Below, one piece after another: positions 10,247 to 18,862 of a DNA stretch of 64,000 bases. Source of the stretch: Haloarcula marina (GTDB taxonomy: Archaea; Halobacteriota; Halobacteria; Halobacteriales; Haloarculaceae); contig NZ_CP100404.1 in the NCBI RefSeq assembly GCF_024218775.1, positions 2,294,001-2,358,000 on the forward strand, read 5' to 3'. A program made the position numbers and the translations under genes. Positions within the stretch are counted from its first letter, which is position 1. The number at the start of each line of letters is the position of its first letter. The notes under the pieces were generated by a model. That model was given only the letters and a program-made list of their open reading frames with translations, was not told the origin of the DNA and made no database searches.

Positions 10247-11701
10247 TCACCCCTCGTCGGGAGTGGACGGGTCGTTCGCCGTGTCGTCGTCTTCTGCGGC
10301 CGTCAACGGGTGCTCCGCGTCGTCTTCGGAGTACCATTCGACGCCCCGTATCTCGATGCGTGCGCCGCCTGTCTCGGCGTCGTTCGTCGCGGCGACAGTC
10401 CAATCGTGAATATTGGCGACGCGGTCGACGATAGTCAGTCCGACACCGGTTCCGGTGTCGCTCGTCGTAAATCCGCGACGGAACACGCTCTGTGGCTCCT
10501 CGACCGAGAATCCCGGCCCGTCGTCGACGACGGCGAACCCGTCGGCCAGCGATTCGACCCGAACGGTGACCGACTCGCCGCCGTGGTTGCTGCTGTTGTT
10601 GTACAGGTTACTGAACAGTTGGTGCAGTTGGGTTCGCTCGGCCACGGTCGACCCCAACTCGTCGATTTCGAAGTCGATGTCGTCACGCAAGAGACCGTCT
10701 GCCGCCTCGCACGCGATGGCCGTCAGGTCCACCGGGGCGAGCGAGAACGCCGACTCGTTCTCGCGTGCGACGGCGAGAAACTCGTTGATGAGCGAATCCA
10801 TTTGGTCGAGTGCGACGACTGCGTCGTCCAGACCGACCACGTCGTCGACGTCCGTCTGCCGCAGGGCGTCGACCCGACCGTGAGCCACCTGCAGCGGATT
10901 TCGGAGGTCGTGCGAGACGATTTTCGCCAGCGATTCGAGACGCTCTTTCTGCTTCCGACGATTCGTGATGTCCAATAGCACGCACGCAACCCCCTCGAAC
11001 TGGTCGTCCGAAGGGAGCAGCGTCAGGTGACTTTCGAAAATCCACGTGTGGCTTTCGGCGTCGTCGATGGACAGTTCGTACCGCTCGACTGCGCCGACAG
11101 CACAGTCCTGAAGTCGCGCCACGTGGTCCTCGTAGTCGTCCGCAATCGAGGCCTCGAACACCTCCGTCAGGTGGGTCCCGAGTAACCACTCCCGGTCGCA
11201 CCCGAGTAGGCTGGCGAAGGCGTCGTTGACGAGGGTGAACCGTCCGTCGACATCGACGGTGAACACCGGGTCGGGAATGACGTCGACTATCGTCTCGTAG
11301 CGTTCTAAGAGTCGTTCGCGCCGTTTCTGTTCGGTTATCTCGGTGTAGATGACGTACCCCCCAGACCACGTGCCGTCCCGTTCGAACGGGGCAGTCCGTA
11401 TCAGAAAGTCGCGGACCCCGGACGTGGTCCGTCGTTTCACCTGCCGTTCGATGCGTTCACCGGCGCGCATCTGTTCGCCGACGCTCGCGGTTCCCTCGCC
11501 CTCTTCGTCGGGGATGACGAAATCGTTGATGTCCGACCCGACGAGCGTCGACGCGCCGTACCCGAACGTCTCCTCGAAGGCGGTGTTGACCTCCTCGACG
11601 ATGAACGCGTCGTTCTCGTACCTGACCGACGCGATAGCGTCGGTAGCGTTCTCGAACAGCGCGGTGAATCGGTCCGGGTTCTCAGTATTGTCGAGTGGCA
11701 T
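10247..11701 (-). CDS. PAS-domain sensor histidine kinase
   Basis: A 484-aa protein without obvious TM segments, so a cytoplasmic sensor. Order: PAS domain 1 (about 8-125, FTALFENATDAIASV), PAS domain 2 (about 135-255, YETIVDVIPDPVFTVD), HisKA with H-box IVSHDLRNPLQ (about residue 270), then HATPase with N-box LYNNSSNHGG, G1 VVDDGPGF and G2 GTGVGLTIVDRV. It autophosphorylates on the H-box histidine in the family. No response regulator is adjacent, as is usual for haloarchaeal orphan kinases. The start MPLDNTENPDRF at 11701 is preferred over an upstream in-frame ATG at 11749. It is convergent with katG. Confidence 0.92.
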   Translation of the reverse strand: MPLDNTENPDRFTALFENATDAIASVRYENDAFIVEEVNTAFEETFGYGASTLVGSDINDFVIPDEEGEGTASVGEQMRAGERIERQVKRRTTSGVRDFLIRTAPFERDGTWSGGYVIYTEITEQKRRERLLERYETIVDVIPDPVFTVDVDGRFTLVNDAFASLLGCDREWLLGTHLTEVFEASIADDYEDHVARLQDCAVGAVERYELSIDDAESHTWIFESHLTLLPSDDQFEGVACVLLDITNRRKQKERLESLAKIVSHDLRNPLQVAHGRVDALRQTDVDDVVGLDDAVVALDQMDSLINEFLAVARENESAFSLAPVDLTAIACEAADGLLRDDIDFEIDELGSTVAERTQLHQLFSNLYNNSSNHGGESVTVRVESLADGFAVVDDGPGFSVEEPQSVFRRGFTTSDTGTGVGLTIVDRVANIHDWTVAATNDAETGGARIEIRGVEWYSEDDAEHPLTAAEDDDTANDPSTPDEG

Positions 11702-12516
11702 GGTTTTTCGGGGCGCGTCTGGGTCGGAACGTTCCGGCAGACCGGTCACGCCGACCTGAAACCGGGGATTCCAAATTCGGCCTCCGACCGTCTACGCAGT
11801 CGGCTCAGGTGCCTCGCCCCGATTGTCGCTGTGTCCGGACTCCCTCCAGCCATCGTCCCGATGCGGTGACACAGTCATGTGGCACGTCTTCGCTGTCGAC
11901 TGTATAGCAAAGAAACCGTACTCCAGGGTATAAACGTACGGTAGACCATGGTAAGTGATAGCGCGCCCCTCCGGTTTCGAAGGGCGGTCCGAGCCATCGG
12001 ACCGTCCCGCGACTGACGCCACCACCGTCGGCCGAGAGCGCGGTACCCGCCGTACTCACCGGACGATTACTCCCGACCGACACCGACAATCCGGTATTGA
12101 CACAAAGACACAGATACGCCGACCGTTCCACACAGAGAAAATACGACACAGACATCTGCTGGCCGGTCGCCCGACGTGTGTCGGACCCAGACTGTTCGCC
12201 CCGTCGCGGCCAGCATACACCCCTGAGTTATCTGAGCCACGTTGTTTCCAATCTCGCGGCAGAACACCAGCACTAAGCGGTTTGAATCAGGGATAGCGCA
12301 AACTCCTCCCTGGCTCGTGCTGATTACAGCGCGCGCTTCTCGCACATTTCTGAACGCACGTCCGGGATGGTGGCTCGTTCAATTTCGGCCGAAACACAAG
12401 CGCGGTCATCCACGAACGAAGCAAGCGCGGGAAGGCGACAAAAATGCTGGTCTCGCAAACACGGTCTGCGACCGAGAATCCGGCGTACGAGGACGTAGCG
12501 GCTCCGAAGTGACTTG
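11702..12516. other. Long gene-poor region
   Basis: About 800 bp without a recognisable gene. Short ORFs on both strands have Arg/Ser/Thr-rich translations and no domain pattern. It holds a TATA-like GGGTATAAACG (11927-11937) and scattered A-rich tracts. It may be remnant accessory DNA. Confidence 0.5.
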
Positions 12517-12876
12517 CTAGGAGAGGACTGTTTCGGTCGGTTCGTACACCTGGACCCATCCGTCGCTTCGGACTTTCACGAGATACTCAGTGTACTGAAA
12601 CTCCACGCTGCCAACGCTCTGTCGAGATTCTCCGACCACGGTCGGCCCGAAAAACGCGTTTTCAATCGCTGGCACGTCCACAGTGTCATACAGTGGTGGC
12701 GATTTCACCTCACTCGGGGAGACGCCTTCGGCCTCTGCGATGGCGTATACGATTGCGGTCGTAAGTTCACCCCGTCCATCGGGTTCGTAGTGATGCTGTG
12801 CTACTTGCGACCACTTTGTATTGGCACCAGTAGTAGAGTCGTCTGGCATGGTTCCGCCGTTAGTCTTCTCGTTCAT
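12517..12876 (-). CDS. HalOD1 output-domain protein
   Basis: A 119-aa protein whose C-terminal about 75 residues fit the haloarchaeal HalOD1 domain: LTTAIVYAIAEAEGVSPSEV, PPLYDTVDVPAIENAFFG, then strands VEFQYTEYLVKVRSDGWVQV. This domain is a proposed small-molecule or signal output module. The ATG at 12876 overlaps the end of the upstream winged-helix gene by 17 bp, so the two are probably co-translated; MPDDSTTG at 12849 is the alternative. Confidence 0.8.
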   Translation of the reverse strand: MNEKTNGGTMPDDSTTGANTKWSQVAQHHYEPDGRGELTTAIVYAIAEAEGVSPSEVKSPPLYDTVDVPAIENAFFGPTVVGESRQSVGSVEFQYTEYLVKVRSDGWVQVYEPTETVLS

Positions 12877-13309
12877 CCATCTCACTCCGTGCATGCGTTT
12901 CCTGAGCAGCGTCGAGACTACCACCCATCCCTTCGAGCGCAGTCAAGACTTGGTCGGCGTGTTCTGCGGCTGTGACCCTCTCGGTCCCCTCATCGAACGT
13001 AACCACGCCCTCCGCAACCAACTTCGGAATGTGAGCGTGGTACAGCGAAATATACACTTCTTCACGCTGGTCTTCTGTAACTGCGTGTTCGGGTACGTCG
13101 GTCTCCCACGCGACTATCTTCGTCGCCAAGTCGTTCAGCGACCATTCAGTGTCTTTGAGAAGGGTGTAGCACAGGTAGCGCCGTCGGGGGTGCCCCAATG
13201 CTTCGTATATCGGTTCGATTTCTAAGAAGTTCGGTGGCGGCAGTTCCTTTTCAGGGGACTCGGGCACGTCCGACGTTGACCCCTTATCGCCGCCGGGTTC
13301 GCCATCCAT
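12860..13309 (-). CDS. DUF7344-like winged-helix protein
   Basis: A 149-aa protein: a charged N-terminus, then the winged helix IYEALGHPRRRYLCYTLL, SLNDLATKIVAWETDVPE, VYISLYHAHIPKLVAEGV and VTFDEGTERVTAAEHADQVL. This is the pattern of haloarchaeal DUF7344 proteins, which often sit beside HalOD1 genes as here. It is probably the DNA-binding half of a two-gene module. A TATA-like CTTATATTTCC on the minus strand (13329-13339) places a leaderless start at 13309. Confidence 0.8.
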   Translation of the reverse strand: MDGEPGGDKGSTSDVPESPEKELPPPNFLEIEPIYEALGHPRRRYLCYTLLKDTEWSLNDLATKIVAWETDVPEHAVTEDQREEVYISLYHAHIPKLVAEGVVTFDEGTERVTAAEHADQVLTALEGMGGSLDAAQETHARSEMDERED

Positions 13310-13916
13310 GTCAGATGACTAACTTTGGAAATATAAGTATGTTCAGCTTGGCATACAATGGCGTATTGTGCTGAATTCGGCCGATTACGGTTTCATCCTC
13401 TCCAGAGAACAACTGCTCGAGTGAGTCGTCGGTTCGACAAAGTCAGATGGGGGTTCTGAATCCGCCCCCTCTATTCATCACGTACCATCTGAAAAACCAG
13501 AGGTGATTCTGTATCGAGCTATTCGCGCTGGCGGGACAGCCGATAGTAGAGTCCTCTGTGAGCGATTTTCTCTGAACGAGTGTCGGAACGAGAACACGAC
13601 GGCGTTCAACGCTGGGCCGACCAAGTTTGTGACGCCCGCTACCGTGAATAGGACTACCCCTTCCCGGATGCTGTAGCGCTGTCGAGTACCAGTATCAGGT
13701 TCCGGAGTCGAACCCGACTGGTCAACGGAAACAGGCCCGAGGGCACTTTCAAACCATCGTGGGAATTCTTCTTTCTTGTCTGCTGAACCCACTCTCTGTA
13801 TGCAGTAGACCGTTACTGCCAGACCCTGAGTGAGTCGAAAAGGCACTGCGATATACAGCGTACGTATCTACCGGCGATACCTCGAACAGAGCTGTTATTT
13901 TGTTAGCACTCCTCAG
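13310..13916. other. Gene-poor region upstream of the cupin gene
   Basis: About 600 bp. Near its start is an inverted repeat ATACAAT..ATTGT (13355-13368), and near its end the first copy of an imperfect direct repeat (13809-13865). A 122-aa minus-strand ORF (13478-13846) has no recognisable domain and probably is not a gene. Confidence 0.45.
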
Positions 13917-14411
13917 ATGTATGGGGACCTCGATATGGACGAAGTTACGGTCACTTCGCTTGCCGATGTCGAAGACCCAGACGAGACTGCCGACGTTTCG
14001 CGGCAGGTAGTTTTCGAAACAGAGGATACCATCATGGTTCAGTCGCGGGTCGGCGGTGGGACCACTACGGGATGGCACCATAACAGCGACCGCCACGTCT
14101 ACGGATATGTGGTGCAAGGACACGCAACGATGGAGTACGGATCAGCAGGCGAAGACTCGGTTGTTCTTGATGCGGGTGACTTCGTGTACGTACCGCCTCA
14201 CACCATTCGGCGGGTGGTGAATCCCACCACCGAGGACTGGGTGATCGTTATCAGTTTCGTCGGATTCGGGTCACCCGCCGTGTCCGTTGATAGGCCCGAG
14301 TCAAGGGGCGAGTAGTCGAACCAGCGTGCTGAATCCACCATCTGTAACGGCCACACCGTTACTGAGAGACGCCTAGTAAGTCGAAAAGACGCTGCTGCAT
14401 ACAGAGCGCAA
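13809..14411. repeat. Imperfect direct repeats flanking the cupin gene
   Basis: Copy A (13809-13865) and copy B (14355-14411) share ACCGTTACTG, AGTCGAAAAG and ATACAG with intervening similarity, about 75 percent by eye. They bracket the cupin gene about 545 bp apart. They could be ends of a small mobile cassette or a duplicated regulatory segment. Confidence 0.45.
13917..14315 (+). CDS. Single-domain cupin protein
   Basis: A 132-aa protein with the cupin beta-barrel signature: motif 1 GWHHNSDRHVYGYVVQGHA (with metal-ligand-like His-His, His and the following Glu/Tyr stretch) and motif 2 DFVYVPPHTIRRVVNPT. Such proteins bind metal and act as small-molecule enzymes or sensors; the substrate cannot be told. 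The start at 13917 (MYGDLDMDEV) follows a TATA-like TTATTTTG at 13895-13902; ATG 13935 would fit a leaderless message equally well. Lower GC than neighbours and flanking direct repeats suggest acquisition. Confidence 0.75.
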   Translation: MYGDLDMDEVTVTSLADVEDPDETADVSRQVVFETEDTIMVQSRVGGGTTTGWHHNSDRHVYGYVVQGHATMEYGSAGEDSVVLDAGDFVYVPPHTIRRVVNPTTEDWVIVISFVGFGSPAVSVDRPESRGE

Positions 14412-14489
14412 ATCGGCCATGCATATCGCCCCCAGTTGCAGCGGGGTGAATCGCAACGTACTGGTGAACGATCGACAGGCCGGTCGAAT

Positions 14490-14726
14490 TTACTCGGAAA
14501 TCCCGCTGAGACTGGTCATCGGCGTAGCTCCAGCGACGATAGCACCTGTTGCGAGAAGTGCGGCAGACAGAACAACGAAGTCTCCGCTCGGTGAGTAGCC
14601 AGCCAATCCAGCCCCGACTTGCACGATAAATATCGTCACGAAGAAGCTGAGGATAGCAAACGCTAGCATGACAATTGCCGCGACGATACTACTCGCTAAC
14701 GCACCGAACGAATCAAGGAATCCCAT
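14490..14726 (-). CDS. Small two-TM membrane protein
   Basis: A 78-aa protein (MGFLDSFGALASSIVAAI...) with two strong hydrophobic helices (about 10-38 and 47-70) separated by GAGLAGYSPSGDF. Reading-frame quality and hydrophobic pattern support a real gene, but no family is recognised. It lies isolated in the accessory stretch. Confidence 0.6.
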   Translation of the reverse strand: MGFLDSFGALASSIVAAIVMLAFAILSFFVTIFIVQVGAGLAGYSPSGDFVVLSAALLATGAIVAGATPMTSLSGISE

Positions 14727-15127
14727 TTAGTAAGCGACCTCTCTTCGCAGGAGGATTGCGACCCGTAAACCGGTTGGGTATTGGTTGCCTCATCGTAGCT
14801 GCCTACATCCGCTATATTCAGCACGACCCTCTTGACAGAGTCCCTGTCGGTGCTCGAAGCCAGTGAGTTACCGACACTAGCGATAATGCTGCCTCAATTG
14901 GCGGTTGATTTTCTCTAAGGAAACCGGTGTAGATGTACGCGAATCACCAGACGACACTACTCCAATTCGGAACCGTTCGACTGTCGAACGAAATGGGCCG
15001 AATCTTACCATCTTCGACACCCCTTCGGCATCTGCACCCGGATCCGGCCTGCTACTATTGAATTTACTCCGAAGCGGTAGTGTCGAGGACGACTGAGAAT
15101 ACAGAACAGTGAGAGTTGAGAGGGTGC
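14727..15127. other. Intergenic region
   Basis: About 400 bp. An 84-aa minus-strand ORF (14877-15131) is Ser/Arg-rich without domain features and overlaps the end of the alpha-glucosidase gene, so it is not called. No RNA or mobile signature was seen. Confidence 0.45.
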
Positions 15128-16828
15128 TCAACAGCGATAGACCACTGCTTCGTACGGCCGAAACGCCTCGCCGGACGGGGTGCTCGGTGAGTCAGAGTAG
15201 TTGCTGATCAGTATCTCTGAATCGATTGCCTCCACATCGGCGTCAAATGTTGCGGGTTCGCTGGACCAGTTGAGAACGATCACGAACCGCTCGTCGTCAA
15301 GCGTCCGCTGGTAGGCGTAGAACTGGTCGTGATCGGGTAACAAGAGCTCGTAGTCACCATAGACCAGCACGTCCTCTGCCTGGCGGAGGTCGATCAAGTC
15401 CTGATAGTGGTGCCAGATGGAATCTGCGTCGGACCGCAGTGCCTCGACGTTGATCTCGTCGAAGTTCTCGTTAAGGTCGAACCAGGGATTCTCGTCAGTG
15501 AAGTCGGCGTTCTCAGTGTCGTCCCACTGCATCGGCGTTCGAGCGTGGTCGCGGCTCTGGTAGTTGACGAGGTCTGCAACCTCCTCGTAAGAGTCGACGA
15601 CGCCGTCGGCGATGAGGTCGTCGACCGCGCCGACGGTCATCGGGTCGTCGATTTCTTCGAGACCGTCAAATTCGTTGTTGGTCATGCCGATCTCCTCACC
15701 CTGATAGATGTAGGGAGTCCCCCGAAGTGTCAACAGCAGGGTCGCGATGAGCGTCGCGCTCTCGGCGTGGTAGCTCTCGTCGCCGAATCGCGAAACGGGG
15801 CGAGGCTGATCGTGGTTCCCAAAGAATAGGGTGGGCCAGTCGATCTGGTTCTGTTGCTGGCTGATGATCTCCTTGAGGTCTCCGAGCTCCCACTCACCGA
15901 ACTGTTCCGGATCCCACGGGCCATCGGGTCCAGCGTCGATGCCCATATGCTCGAATTGGAAGATCATATCCAGGCCGTCGTCGCCTGCAAAGTCGTCGAC
16001 CTGCTCGATATCTGCGCCGCCCATCTCACCAACGGTCATGGTGTCGTAGTCCTCGAACGCCGCCGCGAGTTCCTCGAGATACTCGGGGAGGCGAGGGCCG
16101 TGGCTGAAGTGCTCGACGCCGACAATCGGTTCGTCCGGGTCTCCATCCGGGTAGCCGTCGGCCTTCGAGAGGTGGTCGATGGCGTCGAGGCGGAAGCCGT
16201 CGATGCCCTTTTCCAGCCACCACGTGACCATCTCTGTGATCGCGTCACGGACGGCGGGATTACGCCAGTTCAGGTCGGGCTGCTCGGGGTCGAAGAGATG
16301 GAGGTACCACTGACCGCGTTCCTCGTCGTAGGTCCAGGCCGGTCCACCGAAGACGGATTTCCAGTTGTTCGGCGGCTCGTCGGGAGTGCCGTCGACCCAG
16401 TGATAGTAGTCCTCGAACTCGCCCTCGCGCCGCCGGGATTGCTGGAACCACTCGTGTTGTTTGGAGGTGTGATTGACGACCAGGTCCATGATGAGGCGGA
16501 TGTCACGTGCGTGCAGTTCCGCCAGTAGTTCCTCCCAGTCGGCCATCGTCCCGAACTCGTCCATTATCGAGCGATAGTCGCTGATGTCGTACCCGTTGTC
16601 AGCGTTGGGCGACTCGTAAACAGGGCAGAGCCAGACGACGTCGACGCCGAGGTCGTCAAGGTAGTCGGCCTTCTCGGTGATTCCGGGGATGTCGCCGACG
16701 CCGTCGCCGTCGCTGTCGTTGAAACTCCGGGGATAGATCTGGTAGACGGCGGCTTCCTTCCACCATTGTTCGTCGATGTCTGTGCGCTGTGCCGATTCGG
16801 TCGTGGGCTGTGAATTGAACTGTGTCAT
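15128..16828 (-). CDS. GH13 alpha-glucosidase, predicted alpha-1,4 preference
   Basis: A 566-aa cytoplasmic glycoside hydrolase (no signal peptide). GH13 regions in order: QIYPRSFNDSDGDGVGD, region I DLVVNHTS, region II GFRLDAIDHL with the nucleophile Asp, region III TVGEMGG with the acid/base Glu, region IV FFGNHDQPR with the transition-state Asp. The residue after the nucleophile is Ala. In the oligo-1,6-glucosidase/alpha-glucosidase group, Ala or Thr here goes with alpha-1,4 and Val with alpha-1,6 cleavage, so an alpha-1,4 (maltose-type) preference is inferred. It follows the paralogue by 27 bp, so one operon is likely, divergent from the transporter. Confidence 0.92.
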   Translation of the reverse strand: MTQFNSQPTTESAQRTDIDEQWWKEAAVYQIYPRSFNDSDGDGVGDIPGITEKADYLDDLGVDVVWLCPVYESPNADNGYDISDYRSIMDEFGTMADWEELLAELHARDIRLIMDLVVNHTSKQHEWFQQSRRREGEFEDYYHWVDGTPDEPPNNWKSVFGGPAWTYDEERGQWYLHLFDPEQPDLNWRNPAVRDAITEMVTWWLEKGIDGFRLDAIDHLSKADGYPDGDPDEPIVGVEHFSHGPRLPEYLEELAAAFEDYDTMTVGEMGGADIEQVDDFAGDDGLDMIFQFEHMGIDAGPDGPWDPEQFGEWELGDLKEIISQQQNQIDWPTLFFGNHDQPRPVSRFGDESYHAESATLIATLLLTLRGTPYIYQGEEIGMTNNEFDGLEEIDDPMTVGAVDDLIADGVVDSYEEVADLVNYQSRDHARTPMQWDDTENADFTDENPWFDLNENFDEINVEALRSDADSIWHHYQDLIDLRQAEDVLVYGDYELLLPDHDQFYAYQRTLDDERFVIVLNWSSEPATFDADVEAIDSEILISNYSDSPSTPSGEAFRPYEAVVYRC

Positions 16829-16855
16829 TCTGGTATAGTTTCTGTATCGGTGAGG

Positions 16856-18598
16856 TTACGAAGTGAGGTAGACCCGCGCTTCGTACGGACCGAGTTCGAA
16901 CGACGGACGCGGTGCCGTCGGGACCTCGGTGTTTGCGATTGCCAATTCGAGTCCGTCGAGCGTGACGTCGGCCGGGACCTCGAACTCGACCGGCTCGGGT
17001 TCTAAGTTGAGCACCACGAGGCCGTGCTCCTCACCGAGCGTTCGCGTGTAAGCGAAGACGGCGGGATCTTCGGGACAGAGAAGCGAGAACTCGCCGTAGA
17101 CGAGGACATCGTGCTCCTCGCGGAGTTCGATAAGGTCGCGGTAGTAGTGCCAGACGGAGTCCTCGTTCGCCCGAGCGCGCGCTACGTTGACCGTCTCGTA
17201 GTTCGAGTTGCAGTCGATCCACGGCTCGCCGTCAGTGAAGCCAGCGTGTTCGGCGTCGTCCCACTGCATTGGCGTACGAGCGTTATCCCTTCCTACGTAC
17301 TCGATGGCGTCCCGGACGTCGTCGTAGGTCGCTGCGTCCCCGGCTTCGATAGCCGCCTCGACGAAGTTCAGCGCCTCGACGTCCCGGAGTTCCTCGGTGG
17401 ACGCGAACTCGGCGTTCGTCATGCCGAGTTCCTCGCCCTGGTAGACGAACGGCGTCCCCTGGAGCGTGTGGGTGAGCGTCGCGAGCAGTTTCGCGCTCTC
17501 GGTGCGATACGCGCCGTCGTCGCCGAAGCGAGAGACCATCCGCGGCTGGTCGTGGTTGTTGAGGTAGATACTGTTCCACCCGTCATCGGCGAGGCCGTTC
17601 TGCCACTTCGAGAGAATCTCTTTGAACTCGACGAGCGACCAGTCGCCGGCGTCCCACTTGTCGCCATCGTGGTCGAACGTGACGTGTTCGAACTGGAACA
17701 CCATCGAGAGTCCGTCTCCGTCTGACCCGACGTACTGCTGGGCGTCGTCGACGTGCGCACCGGGGGCCTCTCCGACAGTCAGGAGCGAGTCGTCAGTGAG
17801 CACCTCCTGGTGCATCTCCTGGAGGTAGTCGTGGACCTTCGGGCCGTTCATGAAGTGCTTCGCACCAGTCTGTCCCGATTCCGCGTCGCCGTCCGGCAGT
17901 CCCTCCGTCTTCGAGATGAGGTTGATGACGTCCATCCGGAAGCCGTCGATACCCTGCGAAAGCCACCAATTCATCATCTCGTAGACTGAATCGCGAACGG
18001 TCGGATTGCGCCAGTTCAGGTCCGGTTGTTTCTCGTCGAAGAGGTGGAGGTACCACTGGCCACGTTCCACGTCGTACGTCCATGCAGGCCCGCCAAAGGC
18101 CGCTTCCCAGTTGTTTGGGGCGACCTCGTCGGTCGGGCCGTCAGCGGTGTCGTAGTCGGCATCGTCGGCGGACCGGCCGTCGCGCCAGATGTAGTAGTCC
18201 TCGAACTCGCCTTCGCGCCGACGGGACTGCTGGAACCACTCGTGTTCGTCGGACGTGTGGTTGACGACCAGGTCCATAATCAACCGGATATCCCGGTCGT
18301 GAAGTGCGTCGAGGAGGTCTCGCCAGTCGTTCAAATCGCCGTAGGTATCGTGGATGGATCGATAGTCGCTGATGTCGTACCCGTTGTCGGCCTGCGGAGA
18401 TTCGTAGATGGGGCAGAGCCAGACGGCGTCGACACCGAGCGCATCGAGATAGTCGACTTTCTCGATGATACCGCCCAGGTCACCGATGCCATCGCCATCA
18501 CTGTCGTTGAAAGACCGAGGGTATATCTGATAGACGACGGCTTCCTTCCACCATTGACGGTCGGGTTGTTCGAGCGTCTTCGACTCCGGCTTGCTCAT
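16856..18598 (-). CDS. GH13 alpha-glucosidase, predicted oligo-1,6-glucosidase
   Basis: A 580-aa paralogue of the neighbouring enzyme, with GH13 regions DLVVNHTS, GFRMDVINLI, TVGEAPGA and YLNNHDQPR. The residue after the nucleophile Asp is Val, the oligo-1,6-glucosidase type, so it should release glucose from isomaltose-type alpha-1,6 bonds (inference from family rules). An insert of about 15 residues (DGRSADDADYDTADG) distinguishes it. First gene of the two-gene operon; its minus-strand TATA-like element lies near 18780-18795, in a 265-bp region shared with the divergent ABC transporter. Confidence 0.92.
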   Translation of the reverse strand: MSKPESKTLEQPDRQWWKEAVVYQIYPRSFNDSDGDGIGDLGGIIEKVDYLDALGVDAVWLCPIYESPQADNGYDISDYRSIHDTYGDLNDWRDLLDALHDRDIRLIMDLVVNHTSDEHEWFQQSRRREGEFEDYYIWRDGRSADDADYDTADGPTDEVAPNNWEAAFGGPAWTYDVERGQWYLHLFDEKQPDLNWRNPTVRDSVYEMMNWWLSQGIDGFRMDVINLISKTEGLPDGDAESGQTGAKHFMNGPKVHDYLQEMHQEVLTDDSLLTVGEAPGAHVDDAQQYVGSDGDGLSMVFQFEHVTFDHDGDKWDAGDWSLVEFKEILSKWQNGLADDGWNSIYLNNHDQPRMVSRFGDDGAYRTESAKLLATLTHTLQGTPFVYQGEELGMTNAEFASTEELRDVEALNFVEAAIEAGDAATYDDVRDAIEYVGRDNARTPMQWDDAEHAGFTDGEPWIDCNSNYETVNVARARANEDSVWHYYRDLIELREEHDVLVYGEFSLLCPEDPAVFAYTRTLGEEHGLVVLNLEPEPVEFEVPADVTLDGLELAIANTEVPTAPRPSFELGPYEARVYLTS

Positions 18599-18794
18599 CG
18601 TCGATCACCGGCGTTTCCACCCTGCTGCGTCAACTCCGGTGCGTTACACTGGTCTCCCAGAGATTTGCGCGCCGTCCTGTTCTTGCTTCTGTGTGTTCGT
18701 CCGCATGAATGCCGTTTGTTCATATTCTGATCCCTGAGCGATTTGCCCACCTGAGAATACGCTATTCCCCCCACCTACTTAAAGATATAAAATC

Positions 18795-18814
18795 TAGAAG
18801 AAGTCGTTCTTCTA
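18795..18814. promoter_or_regulatory. Palindromic candidate operator between glucosidases and transporter
   Basis: TAGAAGAA-GTCG-TTCTTCTA, a perfect inverted repeat with 8-bp arms. It lies next to the minus-strand TATA-like element of the glucosidase operon and about 15 bp upstream of the transporter TATA-like CATTTATAAT (18827-18836), where one regulator could control both directions. Confidence 0.55.
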
Positions 18815-18862
18815 TATATCCAAAACATTTATAATCCCTCAGACTACAGTTGTCAATAGTCT

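Noticed and set aside
11792..12345. Small ORFs in the gene-poor region (77 to 116 aa)
   Set aside because: No domain, mixed frames and low-complexity composition; not supported as genes.
13478..13846. 122-aa minus-strand ORF before the cupin gene
   Set aside because: No recognisable domain and it overlaps the repeat copy; possibly remnant sequence.
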